Part shown: positions 37,690 to 49,063 of the stretch, one piece after another
Position numbering within the stretch: position 1 is the first letter of the stretch
Layout of the letters: each line of letters begins with the position of its first letter
From: Megamerina dolium
Taxonomy: Eukaryota; Arthropoda; Insecta; Diptera; Megamerinidae
NCBI GenBank assembly: GCA_963854835.1
Contig: OY978529.1
Coordinates: 46,384,821 to 46,448,820 of the forward strand
Direction: 5' to 3'
Length of the DNA stretch: 64,000 bases
Program-made: the position numbers and the translations under genes
Notes under the pieces: generated by a model
Database searches by the model: none
Seen by the model: only the letters and a program-made list of their open reading frames with translations
What the model was told of the DNA's origin: nothing

Positions 37690-38340
37690 AAGTACTTTAG
37701 TACGTCAAGCCGCCCAACGATTACGTAGTTAGAAAATATAAAGGCACAAAACTCGAGAATACGAAGAATATTATTGCAACATCAGTTAAGATATCGTTCT
37801 ATGATACAAAAACCTTTGTGGAGAGATATTCATATCGAAAAGCGCATACATTGGGCAACTGGAAGTAGACACACCGATTGCAGTAATGTTATTTACACTG
37901 AATCGTCGTTTTAGTTATTGAATCCATTGACTTGATGTACTTGATGTACAACAACAAACAAAACGGTGGTGTGCACAGTAAAACACCCACAGAAGCTTCA
38001 TGTTTACGGTACTCTTTGTGAACGTGGTTTTAGTACATTGACAAAAATACAGACTGTCAAATGTAGGTGCTGTTTAAATAAGCGTACACTGTACTGCGAA
38101 TAAGTTTTATGGCACAGAAAACTGCGATTGGCTTCTGTTGGACGATAATGTTCCAAAACAAAAAAGTAGTTGGTGCACCGCATGGAAAGAGCAACATGAG
38201 ATTTATCATTTGATGATTCGGTCGTCGTGGTCACCAGACTGCAAACCAATTGAAAATGTTTTGACCAACATCAAGTCCAGGTTCCGGGGAAAAATATTCA
38301 GAAATTTGAAGCAGATCGGCCAAAGTATGCCCAGCCTTTG
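37690..38340 (+). pseudogene. Tc1-like transposase relic (copy 1)
   Basis: Best part: NCDWLLLDDNVPKQKS, then WCTAWKEQHEI and SWSPDCKPIENVLTNIKSRF (38115-38285). This matches the Tc1 pattern LLEDNDPKHxS...WPSQSPDCNPIENVW, including the final Glu of the DDE triad. The Asp of EDN is kept and the Pro-Lys-His motif is changed. 37720-37900 is compatible with the upstream part but full of stops. The same family occurs inverted at 56070-56412. Confidence 0.75.
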
Positions 38341-39126
38341 AAATTATGAGACTATCATGATTATAATATAATTGCAACATATGTTCAAATATACTAACCA
38401 AAAGTGGCAATTCTTTATGTCAATAGTTTGAAGTTTCTATAGTAGTCGCTGGGGCCATTGGAAAAACACTTGTGTGAACACGTGAATTATCTTAGAAAAA
38501 AATTATTTTTTCTTTTGTAAAGAAAGGGTTTGGTCACAATTTTGTTTATTCAGATGATTCAAAAGTTTGCAATATTATTCGGAGATTCTCAAGACACTCC
38601 ATCAATGAAATTCCTTTTGCATCCCAAAAAACGGACCTCAAAACCGATTTTTGCGGTTTGTTCTTACTTCACGATGTTGTCCATTCACGAGCTGATATGC
38701 TGGTTGGTTCAAGCAATTTTATGTATTAATTTTCAGCTCGATTGCTGAATACATGATGAATGTTGTTGTTGTTGTTGTAATAGCAAAAATATGGAAATGT
38801 TTTGTTTTGTTTCCGTACATTTCCGTATTCTGATGAGGTGAATGAACCTTGGTCGACCACGTGGTCGAGTGCCTCGGGACGTAGACCCGTCGATTCATGG
38901 AAAGCATACATGATGAATCGATTCAGATAGCGAATCAATAAACAATAATATGAAGAAGACTTGCAAAAATTCAATTTTAACTAGTTTATTCATCTAATCT
39001 ACTTTATATGTGGCGCCCTCTCCATGCTCACATACATATCGTTTGACATAAAGAATTGCCACGTTTGGTTAGTGCATTTGCACATATGTTTCAATTATAA
39101 TATAATCATGATAGTCTCATAATTTC
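38340..39126. repeat. 83-bp inverted repeat around a 621-bp spacer
   Basis: Arm 1 is 38340-38422 and arm 2 is 39044-39126; by eye they match at 77 of 83 positions with no gaps. Arm 1 directly follows the Tc1 relic, so the arms are probably the 3' terminal region of the Tc1 element and an inverted second piece. The spacer shows no transposase. Confidence 0.85.
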
Positions 39127-40490
39127 GATGACTTTTTTGTTCAAGCTTTTAAGCGATCTTCTCTAAAAATATGTACATGAATGAATTCGGAGCATGTTTT
39201 TTTCATTCTGTTTGATTTGTTATTGGCTGTAGAGTTGTTAATTTAGTGCTACCTGATTTAGATGCTTGTTTGCTGGATATAAACAACTGCAACGATATGC
39301 TCTCAAAATAAATATTAACAAAAAAAAAAAAAAAAATTATCCAGAAAAATTAATTGAAATTGGGTCTGGTAATTTTCCAAGCAAACATACTCTTACATGG
39401 CTGGTATGTTCGATGCTATTACGATCCACATTTTCACTGTCGCTACAAGTACTATCATACTACAGCTATAGCTACATACAATTGCAAAGAAGAGGACTAC
39501 AGTTATTGGCATTGCTATTAAACTTGTTGTTGTTGACATTGTCCCCATAAATCTATTTCACGATTTACTTTGCAAAAAACCAAAATGAAAGTAGTAGTCG
39601 TTTCATGGTACTTACTGTGTATTTATCTTGTGTGTATTTAACAGTGGCGTAGCCAAAATATTTTTGGAAGGCAGCCCTTGCATAGAGCAAAATCACATAA
39701 AAATTTAATTTTCAAGATAAGTAATTATTTTCACCATTAAATTTAATCTTCTTGCTTCCAAATCTAGCATATATAAGTAGAGAGAGGAGTGACATATCAA
39801 AAACTATTTGTACAATCTTGATTCTGTCCCTAAATTTTCACTTTACAATTTTTTTAATTAAAATATTTCTTTTTTAGGAGAAAATTTGATATTTCGGATT
39901 TTTAGCCTTTTCTTTAATATTATTAATTGAAATTATCTTGATATATTAACTCTGAATAGAGAGTTTAACATCTTGAATTTTAGAGCACACAAATAAAAAA
40001 TCTTAATTCACATCGCAATAATGTCATAAAGCAGGATGAAGGCACTGTACGGCAGATTTGCAATTTGATTAGAAATGAAGCCTCAAATCTCTCCTCCCGT
40101 TCACACTCACGTAATGGCACTGATAACCCTTATTAGAGCCCAAGTCCAGTGGAAAAAGGGAACAAACGAAAAGGGTGATCTACTGCTCATAGTGGCTGAC
40201 CACCTTGTTCCGTAAAATACGGTTCTGTTATGGCAGCACGACGACGGCAATATGGTATACGTTTTAAGGACAATAATCTAAAGATATTTACATAGAACGT
40301 ATAAGCCTTCTACAACTGATGGAAATAATGGAACAGTCCAAAGAAATCATTACCGTTATGCAAGAAAAGCGGTCGACGAGCAGCGGTATCATCCCAAAAC
40401 AATGGAATTACTTTTACTATAGTTGTAAGCAGTAAGAAGTCTTGTATTTGTAGTCTAAAGCAGCATGTGGAGTAGGTTTTGTTATTCAAG
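39127..40490. other. Intronic stretch with a possible hAT end
   Basis: CAGTGGCGTAGCCAAAATAT at 39653 resembles the start of many hAT elements (CAGTGGCGTAGC), but no matching inverted end was found. The rest is AT-rich. An A-run lies at 39320-39335. Confidence 0.4.
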
Positions 40491-40495
40491 GCGTA

Positions 40496-41621
40496 GTAAA
40501 ATGAAATCCATTATTTTTCCAATAGATGTCTATAGTAATCTGTATCTCGCGTTGTATAAGTGCTTTCGGATTACGCTAGATGGCGTTAGAAAGATAGGAT
40601 TTCGTACTAAATAAACTCTTCAGGCAGTTTTGTGATTGCTTGACTCAGTATTGTTTGAGCACGCGTCAAAGATGGACACCAGTAAAGAGAAAATACGCCA
40701 TATTTTACAGTTTTTCTTCGTTTGGTTTCGTCGATTCCGTTCCGGTAATCAAACCACGCTCTGGAAGGCCAATTGTCGAAAATATCGATAAAATAATGGA
40801 AATCGTCGAGTTTGACCGTCATGTAAGCACTGTTTCTATTTCCCAGGAGCTAAATATTGCACAAAAAACCGTTTGGAACCATTTAAATAAGGCTGGATAC
40901 AAAAAGAAGCTCGATGTATGGGTGCCACACGAGTTAACGCAAAAAAACCTCATGGACCAAATTTCCATCTGCGAATCGCTGCTGAATCGCAACAAAATCG
41001 ATCCATTTCTGAAGCGAATGGTTACTGATGATGGAAAGTGGGTCACTTACGACAACGTCGAGCGAAAACGGTCGTGGTCGAATCGCGGTGAGCCGGCACA
41101 AACGGTGGCCATGCCAGGATTGATGGTCAGGAAGGCTTTGCTATGTGTTTGGTGGGATTGGCAGGGAATCATCTACTATGAGCTGCTCCCCTACGGCCAA
41201 ACTCTTAATTCGGACCTATACTGTTAACAATTGGACCGTCTGAAGGAAGCGTGTTCCATCAGGGCAACGCCAGACCTCACACATAGATAGTGACTCGTCA
41301 GAAGCTCCGGAAGCTTGGTTGGGAAGTTTTTATGCATCCACCTTATAGTCCGGATCTGGCACCAAGTGATTACTACCTGTTCCTGTCTACTGCGAATGAT
41401 TTTGCTGGTGAAAAATTCGCCTCAAGAGAAGCTTATGAAAATCGACTGTCCCAGTTTTTTGCCAATCGGGACGAGGATTTCTATAAGAGTGGCATTATGA
41501 AATTATCTTCAAAATGGCAACAAGTTATCGAACAAAACGGTGCATTTTTGCACCAATGCATATTCTAACTATGCTAAATAAAACCTTCAAATTTATGCAA
41601 AAATAATGGATTTCTTTTTAC
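40496..41621 (+). mobile_element. Mariner B2, longest copy, inactive
   Basis: TA-flanked (40494-40495 and 41622-41623). The ends are GTAAAATGAAATCCATTATT and, inverted on the right, GTAAAAAGAAATCCATTATT. Length is 1126 bp, short by about 150 bp because of deletions near the transposase N-terminus. This copy keeps the catalytic region that B1, B3 and B4 lack. Confidence 0.95.
40640..41568 (+). pseudogene. Mariner B2 transposase, broken
   Basis: The N-terminus is cut: TFFVWFRRF and then the GRPIVENIDKIMEIVEFDRH region are joined across two deletions. Next come ELNIAQKTVWNHLNKAGYKK (helix-turn-helix), MVTDDGKWVTYDN (first Asp), CVWWDWQGIIYYELLPYGQT, and HPPYSPDLAPSDYYLF (last Asp). Between 41220 and 41290 the frame shifts, stops occur, and the region of the second Asp (normally HQDNARPHT) is degraded to HQGNARPHT, i.e. 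Asp to Gly. Sequence style is that of the mellifera/capitata mariner group. Not functional. Confidence 0.9.
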
Positions 41622-41623
41622 TA

Positions 41624-43320
41624 GACCTTATGTGATTAAATTTATTAGCATACGTAAACGAAATGCTATGCGTGATACGTATTGTACAAATTTCTCAAAC
41701 CTCTGCAGATTTTCTAAAAACTATTGTGAAACTTTCTTTAAGTTTTAATCTGAGTCTGGAATAACAAATATTTATTTGTTGTGAAATAGGAAAGTTCATA
41801 TGAAAGGAGTAAATAGTGTGTGGTGTGTATCGTAGATTGATTGTAGAGCGGTAACCAGTCACCTTGCCACTGCGGCCAAGATAGACCTATTGTGACACTG
41901 ATGTGTATCGTAAACTGACCCATTGTTTATTTCATTGTTGACATCGAAAAGCATTTTTCTTTGATAAACGAAGATGTGCATACATACAAGAATAATAGTG
42001 TAATATGGCATCTGCATACCTATTTAATGAATTCAACCATATGAATTCATAAATGAATCCATAAAAGATTTGAAATAAGTGCGAATAAGTTCTTTTGAAA
42101 TTACGCGAACATTAATTCTAAATGACATGTGATGACAACGCTTTAGTTACACACTAACACACACACACATACATATATATGTATATAAAATGTGTAAACA
42201 ATACTACTATTATAATGTCCTTCTGCTTGATAGATTTTTACAATGCAAATTGTATGTACGGCTATTTATTGTATAAATACGTAAAGAGATGTAATAACTA
42301 GATAGAGAGAGAGAGAGATAGAAAATTAATATAGAGATTTCTGTACGTTACAAGTGCCAATTTAGAATGAAAAAATAAAGAAAGAAACAAAAAAATATAA
42401 ATACAAATCACTTATAAAAAAATAAAAAGTTAACCCTTTTGGTTATTGTTGTATTTGTTGTTGTGGGATATGTACTTGTATTTATAAACAAGCATATTAA
42501 ATTTCACACTTTGATGTCGGCCAAGACTACATACAATTCTACTTATTACCTATGCCATACACCAGTAGTAGTAGTAGCAACAGCAACATTAAATAAAAAA
42601 AAAAAATTAAATGAAAAAAAAAAATAATAAATAAAAACATCAAACGTTAAATGCCGTCAACAATCGTTTCATTTCTACCGACCAACATTGCAATAGGGAG
42701 AAAAATATCGAGTGAAAATTATACAAGGAAGTGTTGACGATGATGACGCTTATGATGGATTTTGAAAAGGTTGTTGAAATAGGTTCAAGGGATGGCAAAA
42801 AATTAAAATATATAATTTATTTAGTATGTGCGCTTACGATATAATGTAATACTGCTAATACTTGTATGTAGTTACATGGATACAAACGTTGTTAAGTGTA
42901 GCACAGTAGTCATAAATCGGTGGGATGGAATAAAAATACTTGCTTTAACATTTGTTGTTTCAACTTTGGCAAATCAAGCTGAACATCAAAGGCGCTTTCA
43001 AACAACACTTTCTCTCCCTGCGTTTTCTGTATTATTTGTATTAAGTTAAGGTTATTGACTATACGGTTTCAATTACCTACACACATGTACACACCTATAC
43101 ATATAAATATCAATCCGGTGGTATTTAGTTATTGCTAACCACAGTGCATGTAGGGAATAATATTGCAGATGTAGAAAACATCATAATAATGGTAAATGTA
43201 AACAGATCGCATACTCAACAGATTGAAACTTTTTCAATATATTCCAATACATGTCAAGCTATATACTCTTATATATGGACATACGACTTGAACCAAAATT
43301 TACAAATTTCTAATATTAAT
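41624..43320. other. AT-rich intronic stretch
   Basis: No gene recognised. AG run at 42304-42318; A-rich DNA at 42400-42430 and 42590-42640. The frame at 42828-43049 has a hydrophobic start but no other support. Confidence 0.5.
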
Positions 43321-43324
43321 ATGC

Positions 43325-43565
43325 TCTTACAGTGGTTAGTGCGTTGCTCTTCTGTGAATAGAGTCGACTCTCAATTCGGCCAACTAATTATATTTTCTCA
43401 GAAAATCAAGCGATACCCAACTGTTGGCAAGCAATTTGTTATTCTTTCGACAGTAATAATTTTCAATGAGAAGTTTCTGAAAGAAGGTTCTTTCCACTAT
43501 TGCTCAAATTTAACACGCTGAATAGTACTGGAAGAGAAGCTTGGCCAAGAGCCTACATATATATA
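43325..43565 (+). mobile_element. tRNA-derived SINE copy (S4) with internal deletion and TA tail
   Basis: The A-box remnant CAGTGGTTAGTGCGTTG (43330) is followed by an altered B-box region, GTTGGCAAGCAATTTGTTAT (43422), and then a jump to AAATTTAACACGCTGAATAG (43505) and GAGAAGCTTGGCCAAGAGCC (43532). It ends in CATATATATA, next to mariner B3. Confidence 0.75.
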
Positions 43566-43572
43566 AGGTCGA

Positions 43573-44019
43573 GTAAAAAGAAATCCATTATTTTTGCATT
43601 AAATTGAAGGTTTTATTAAGCGTAGTTGGATTGATCCGATTTAGGTCAAATATGCACATTTTTATTCGATAACTGTTGCCATTTTGAAGATCCCTATTGG
43701 CAAAAAACATCAAAATTACCGGAACGGAATCGGAATCAGTATCAGGACCATAAACACTATTCACATTTTCAGCCGTCTGGCTTGCGTTTTCGCCTTTATC
43801 GAAGAAAAACTGTAAAATATGGCATATTTTCTCTTTACTGGTGTCCATCTTTGACGCATGCTCAAACAATACCGAGTCAAGCAATCACAAAACTGCCTGA
43901 AGAGTTTGTTTAGTACGAAATCTTATCTTTCTAACGCCATCTAGCGTAACCGCACTTATACAACGCGAGATACAGATTACTAAAGCCATCTATTGGAAAA
44001 ATAATGGATTTCTTTTTAC
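43573..44019 (-). mobile_element. Mariner B3, internally deleted
   Basis: Ends GTAAAAAGAAATCCATTATT and its inverse. TA follows on the right; the left flank is GA. The minus strand has MDTSKEKICHILQFFFDKGE, then SVYGPDTDSDSVPVILM, then a jump to FFANRDLQNGNSYRIKM, the C-terminal region of B2. The deletion therefore differs from that of B1 and B4. Length is 447 bp. Confidence 0.9.
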
Positions 44020-44021
44020 TA

Positions 44022-44701
44022 CATCTGATAATACATACCAGAGCTGTAAGACATTTAAATTGTTTTCAGTTTTAAATGATTTTAAGCTTAAAAAACTTAA
44101 GTATTCTTTCTTCATTTATCCATTTGCGATTACTACAAATTTAATGCTTTTCTTTGATCGCATATAGTTTCGGTGTGGGAATTCATGAATTCAAAAAATA
44201 TAAAAATTGAGGTTTTAAACCGTTTTAGGTCTAACCCATAACTATTTGTAGAGTTTATTGTATATATATACAAATATAGATGTTATAGCTTCCTAGCGGA
44301 ATCACGCACAAAAGTGTGGCTAAATAAATAAAATATAAGACATCCAATGGACTATGTATGTGATATTACCAAGTCTAACTAAAGGTACAATAGTATGACA
44401 AATAAAAAATAACAAACAACGAGAACAGATATAATTTTTACTAAGTAACTAACCTGCTTAAATTCATAAAATGAGATAAAAGGCATCTTTAACAATATAA
44501 ATACATAGTGATGTAGATATGTATGCACATAGAGATAGAGCATTAAATTACCATGATTGTGATAATACGTATTTGGGACGATATAAAATGTGGTAGAGAA
44601 TTATTTCACACCTGTTATTTTAAATCTCTCATTCTGCAAGGGTTATTAAAAGTGCTTATAAACATTTACAGAAACACAGCGTAATATCAACATCGGTGAA
44701 A

Positions 44702-44747
<46 letters not shown>

Positions 44748-45964
44748 TGAGTGAAGTGTTACAGCAGCAAAGGACATTGAACTCATTTTTATATGAATTT
44801 TATTTATAATAAATAAGAAAAACAAAAAAAAAATACAATAAAAATAGATATAATTAAGCATTGTAGTACAAATACGTATAGCTGCCCTGTAATAGTTGAG
44901 AATGAAGGAAATAATTTAAACATTTTCTTTAATAATAATTATCAACTGTATATAAATACAGTTAAATTGGTGGTTACTGTGCCTTTTGCAGAAAGCTTTT
45001 GACTAGAGTAGGTTAAATATTGATAGCATTAGTCTAAAAACGATTCAGATGTAGGTTTATATGCAACGGTCTGAGGTTATTAAGGTACCATCAAATGGAT
45101 TATTTGCTTAATGGAAACAATATATTGCCTGATACTGCTATTGGGTTGGAAAGGATATTTATGTAGATTTTTCTCTTTAAGAGCTGACGCAATCCAATTT
45201 CTCAGACTTTGATCTAAGAGTATGCGAATTTTATTTTAACCTCAAAAGCATAATAATAATCTTTTCGGTGCCGATTTCTAAATAAAGTTATTTATTAGTT
45301 TTTAGAAAGAAAGTCGAAAACTAAAAACGAAAGATATCGAAAAACACTTTTTAAAAAATTCACAATCTGGTGCATACGTTCTAGTATGAGAGCTTAGCAT
45401 TATATTATAAGATTATATTTGTAAGAGACTATCCGTTTTCTTTTTCTTTAGAATTGTTTATTAACTTTGTTCCTATAATATTTTGTTGGCGAGCCGATAT
45501 AGAGCTTTTTTTTTTTCAAAACTATGATGCGGGCGTTTTAAAAAGGTGGTGATGGTTTTATCGATGTAAGGCAAACATCAATAACTATAACCATTTAACC
45601 ATTTTTAGATTTTTAAACATGTTTCAAGTAAAATGATCAAATTGATGTGAACGAAAAATAGGAAGACAATTTCTCCCAATGCTGTTTACCATTTAAGTGA
45701 AATATGTGTATATGATTTAAGTAAACCAAAGCGAAGAAAGAAAACAAAAAAGAAGCACACATCAACAAAAAAATGTCACATTCCATCGATAGCATTATCA
45801 TGATTAAGGCCAGTGCACTTGTCGCCAGTTAGACGCTGTTTTCATTATTGTCGTTCGATTACTACAGCCGTGATAATTGATTTGATTTTGGTTAATGGTG
45901 TTACATAACTTGACTGGGAGAAAGAAATAAAAGTTGAACGGCGGCATGGGACCTATATAAGGTA
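44022..45964. other. AT-rich intronic stretch
   Basis: No gene recognised. An AG microsatellite (44706-44743) creates a Leu-Ser frame on the minus strand. Confidence 0.5.
44706..44743. repeat. AG dinucleotide microsatellite
   Basis: About 18 GA units followed by GAAAGAGTGAGTG. Confidence 0.95.
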
Positions 45965-45966
45965 TA

Positions 45967-46537
45967 CACGGTGCGACAAATATGTCTTAAGACTCGAACC
46001 ATAGCTCAGCAACCAAGCGCACCATCTATGTGTGAGCACATGCGTTTTGAAGCTTCAACCTTCCTCTACTAACTGTCAATGGCATTTGGTTGACATTTAA
46101 TGTTTATTGACATTCATTTTGCAAAACACGTGTTCGTTTGATGTTGAAATTTTAACATGGATCAAAGAGAGAAAAAAGTCACACATCACTCATTGTTCGT
46201 AAATTTTTGGCTCGGAATCAGGTCTGTGTGTTGAATCACCCGCCGTACTCACCTGATTTGGCACCGTGCGACTTCTTTTTGTTCCCAAAACTGAAATTGA
46301 AGTTGAAAGGATGCTTTTTTGATGACATTCAGACTATACAACGGGCTTCGACGAGGACACTGGAGGCAATTCCGAAAAATGAGTTGGAACACGCGTTTGA
46401 ATCACTATTAAATCGATGTAACAAGTGTATTGAATCAGGAGGAGAATATTTCGAATAAATATACCGAAAAATTAGCAGATATCGTGTTTTAATAGTGTTT
46501 TCTAGAGGCAGTCTTAATACATAATTGTCGCACCGTG
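45967..46537 (+). mobile_element. Mariner C, internally deleted
   Basis: TA-flanked (45965-45966 and 46538-46539), ends CACGGTGCGACAAATATGTC and the inverse CACGGTGCGACAATTATGTA. Length is 571 bp, less than half of an intact mariner. Family distinct from A and B. Confidence 0.95.
46156..46458 (+). pseudogene. Mariner C transposase deletion remnant
   Basis: Starts MDQREKKVTHHSLFVN (46156) and jumps to the C-terminal part: NHPPYSPDLAPCDFFLFPKL (last catalytic Asp), then the FESLLNRCNKCIESGGEYFE terminus with stop at 46456-46458. The DNA-binding region, the first two catalytic Asp residues and a frame are lost. Confidence 0.85.
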
Positions 46538-46574
46538 TATATACTCATTTTTACTTTTAAAGAGTGTATACGAT

Positions 46575-46848
46575 ATTGTGGGTGCCGTACCTGTGCTTGT
46601 GCATTGGTCTTTTGAGTTCTTCTGAGTTGTTTCGGTCGTGTGTTCGATCCCCGACTGGGTTAATATCGTATAGAGCTTTCTTTCGCACATTGCCCACCAA
46701 TCGGCAAGCAATTGACAATCACAATTTGTCAAAAGAAAGCTTCTAAAAGAGTTATATAAAAAAGGTCAGAAAAAGTGATGCCACAAGAGTTCTAACGTTC
46801 AGAACCGGCTAATGTAAGTGGGTCCCTTCCAATACTGTTCAAAAATTT
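46575..46848 (+). mobile_element. tRNA-derived SINE copy (S5)
   Basis: GGTGCCGTACCTGTGC head (46582), B box TGTTCGATCCCCGACTGGG (46641), AATCGGCAAGCAATTGACAA (46702), AAAAAGTGATGCCACAAGAG (46771) and GGTCCCTTCCAATACTGTTC (46822). Lies between mariner C and the transposase relic at 46953. Confidence 0.8.
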
Positions 46849-46952
46849 TATTGCCAACTACGGGAAATTCATACCAATAACAGCTGCTTATATTTTTTAC
46901 AAACTACCACAAGCATTTACGTCTAAGTTTTATAGAACAAAAGTTATTCGAA

Positions 46953-47957
46953 ATGGAATTCAAGCGTAATAGTGTGATTGCGTAATATTTGGCTGAAAAA
47001 CCACAACGAGCTATTGTTTGTGAGCTCAAACACCTCAAAGTGAAGAAAATGTTTGTGTATAGTACCATAAATCGTTACAATGGTACAGGCGGGCAGCATT
47101 GCAACATCACCTGAAATGGTTTGGAAAGTGAAGGCTCGACTTGAACGAAATCCACGTCGTAGTGGTAATCAAAGGGCCAAAGAACTGAAAATATCCCAGT
47201 GAAGTATTAGACGCATATTCCAAAATGAGCTCAAGTTATATCCTTATAAGTTCCAAAAGGCACACGATCTTATACTAAAGCAACAAAAAGTTAGACTCGA
47301 AAGAGCAAAGGAGTTGTTACGCTTGCACGAACGTACCGAATTTCTAAACATTATGTTCTGTGATGAGAAAAATTTCTTTATTGAGCGGTACATAAACTCT
47401 TAAAATGATCGTGTTTACTTAACTGAACGCACTTCTGAAAATTTGAGACAACGAATGGCCATCTGAAGTAATTTTCCATCTCAACTAATGACATGGGCAG
47501 CTGTGACCGTCGATGGAGCCTCTCCAATCGTCTTCATCGAGCCTGGTGTCAAAGTCAATGCGACTTAGTATCGGGAAAATATTTTGGAAGTTGCTTTAGA
47601 GCTGTGGGCATGCAAACATTTCGGTCGTAGACGACAGACGTTCCAAGAAGACTCGGCACTATCTCATAAAGCTCGTCTGAACGGAGAATGGTTAAAAAAT
47701 CATGTTCCACACTTCATTTCGTCCACGCAATGGCTTTAGAATTCGCCAGCTGCAAACTCGATGGACTATTCCATCTGGCCCATTTTGGAGAGCAAGGTGA
47801 GGACTAAAAAATATGCCAGTATGGATGCGCTGAACAATGGCTTGTTCGGAAATGGGCCAAAATACCGGAAGATCACATTTGTGAAATATGCAACTCATTT
47901 TTTAACCGTTTGATGGCCATAATCAAGGCAAAAGGTGGCCACATCGAGCTAGAGTGA
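46953..47957 (+). pseudogene. Tc1/mariner-superfamily transposase (SPDxNPMDY type), multiply broken
   Basis: Full-length by similarity but interrupted by several stops and frame changes. Readable parts: MEFKRNSVIA, then LAEKPQRAIVCELKHLKVKK (N-terminal helix-turn-helix), VKARLERNPRRSGNQ, RRIFQNELK, FCDEKNFFIE (first Asp), MTWAAVTVDGASPIVFIEPG, FQEDSALSHKARLN (second Asp), and NSPAANSMDYSIWPILESKV near 47745-47790 (SPDxNPMDY with the first Asp changed to Ala). It ends GGHIELE at 47957. An apparent terminal repeat (GCCTAACCCTGTATA) lies at 48067-48081. The matching 5' repeat is not seen; a SINE lies just upstream. Confidence 0.8.
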
Positions 47958-48081
47958 TTGGATTTTGAAATTTTGATTGTTTCCACAATTTTTGTAATTT
48001 GAATTAATAAAAACAAAAAATTCACACAAAGAAGATATGATCGCTTGAATAGGTAACACTTCAATCGCCTAACCCTGTATA

Positions 48082-48726
48082 GCAATAAATAAAAGCAATT
48101 TAAGCAAAACAAGTAAAAATTTAAGAAAATCATTCAGAATTGATTAATACAAAAATAACAAATGAAACAAAGTCAAGTATTTACTCAGTTCCACTCATTC
48201 CATATTGAATAACCCAACATGTACTAAAGGTCAACAACTGAATAAAAAACGCACTTTGAACGGAAGCTGTACTAAAAAGAAGGTTCGCATATAATAACAT
48301 CAACAATAACAGCAAAAGACAAAATAAACATAAACATACATTATAATAGAGTAAGTGCACCAGAGAGAGAATCGTATGTAAGGAGATCACTACTAAACCA
48401 ACATGAACCACTGCAGATACAGTAAATGTATTATAGCAACGAATATGAAATAAACAAATTCGCTGAAATGATGACAATCATGACGTAGATGACAAATATA
48501 GCAGCACCGTTTACATATACAATACCTATGGCATAAAGCAGATGATGAATCAAATAAAAACAAAGCAAAAAATTATAAAACCTTTAATGGCCTTCCTAAG
48601 CGTTGACTCAGCAGACACTTTGGAGTAAAAAGAATGACAAAAAAAAAAAAAAAAAATTAAAGTAAAAGCTTTCCTGCAACAATGAAAAAATCATGAATAA
48701 TAATCATGCTATAAAAAAATACAAAA
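48082..48726. other. AT-rich intronic stretch
   Basis: No gene recognised. A-run at 48639-48656. Confidence 0.5.
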
Positions 48727-48727
48727 A

Positions 48728-49063
48728 TTACAGAAGGTCGTTGAAGACTATGACTTCAAAGACGTCATAAGGAATTATGCGGAAACTTATGATCTCGCCA
48801 ATCGTGAGAGAATCACCAGAAAAGAGTACAATAAAAATGAGAGAGTATCCGAATATGATGCATCCAAGGCATGTCATATTCAGTTCGTCTTAAACAATTT
48901 GTGGCATAGATGGAAATCGTGTGTCTTCGCATTGTTTTCAAAGACTTCAACATTGATAGTCTTTCTGAGGACGAGTGCACACGTCTGCATGCTGTAAATA
49001 CAACATATGCATTTATTCTTTCTTTCCTTGTTTTTTTTTTCTTATCCTTTGCATTGTTGAACC
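48728..49063 (+). pseudogene. Coding-like segment in two overlapping frames, family unknown
   Basis: Frame 1, from the AG at 48732 region, runs 88 codons to a stop at 48995-48997. It lacks a starting ATG and contains VVEDYDFKDVIRNYAETYDL, then ANRERITRKEYNKNERVSEY, then DASKACHIQFVLNNLWHR. The next frame, from the ATG near 48909, reads MEIVCLRIVFKDFNIDSLSE, then DECTRLHAVNTTYAF. Both have protein-like composition, with charged residues and few simple repeats, unlike their AT-rich surroundings. The simplest reading is one old coding sequence with a frameshift near 48905. ATTACAG just upstream could be a splice acceptor, without a good pyrimidine tract. I do not recognise the family. Confidence 0.4.

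Noticed and set aside
40150..40400. Possible DNA-binding segment of another transposase (RNHYRYARKAVDE-like reading)
   Set aside because: The similarity is short, the frame is broken and no ends were found.
42828..43049. 73-residue frame with hydrophobic N-terminus
   Set aside because: No support beyond a weak hydrophobic start; such frames are expected by chance in long AT-rich DNA.
43132..43521. 129-residue plus-strand frame
   Set aside because: Its second half is the SINE S4 and the first half is AT-rich with no motif.
48731..48860. Possible KCNQ potassium-channel exon, because of YDFKDVI
   Set aside because: Only a short block resembles the channel's YDVKDVIEQY motif; the following residues do not fit, so no identity is assigned.
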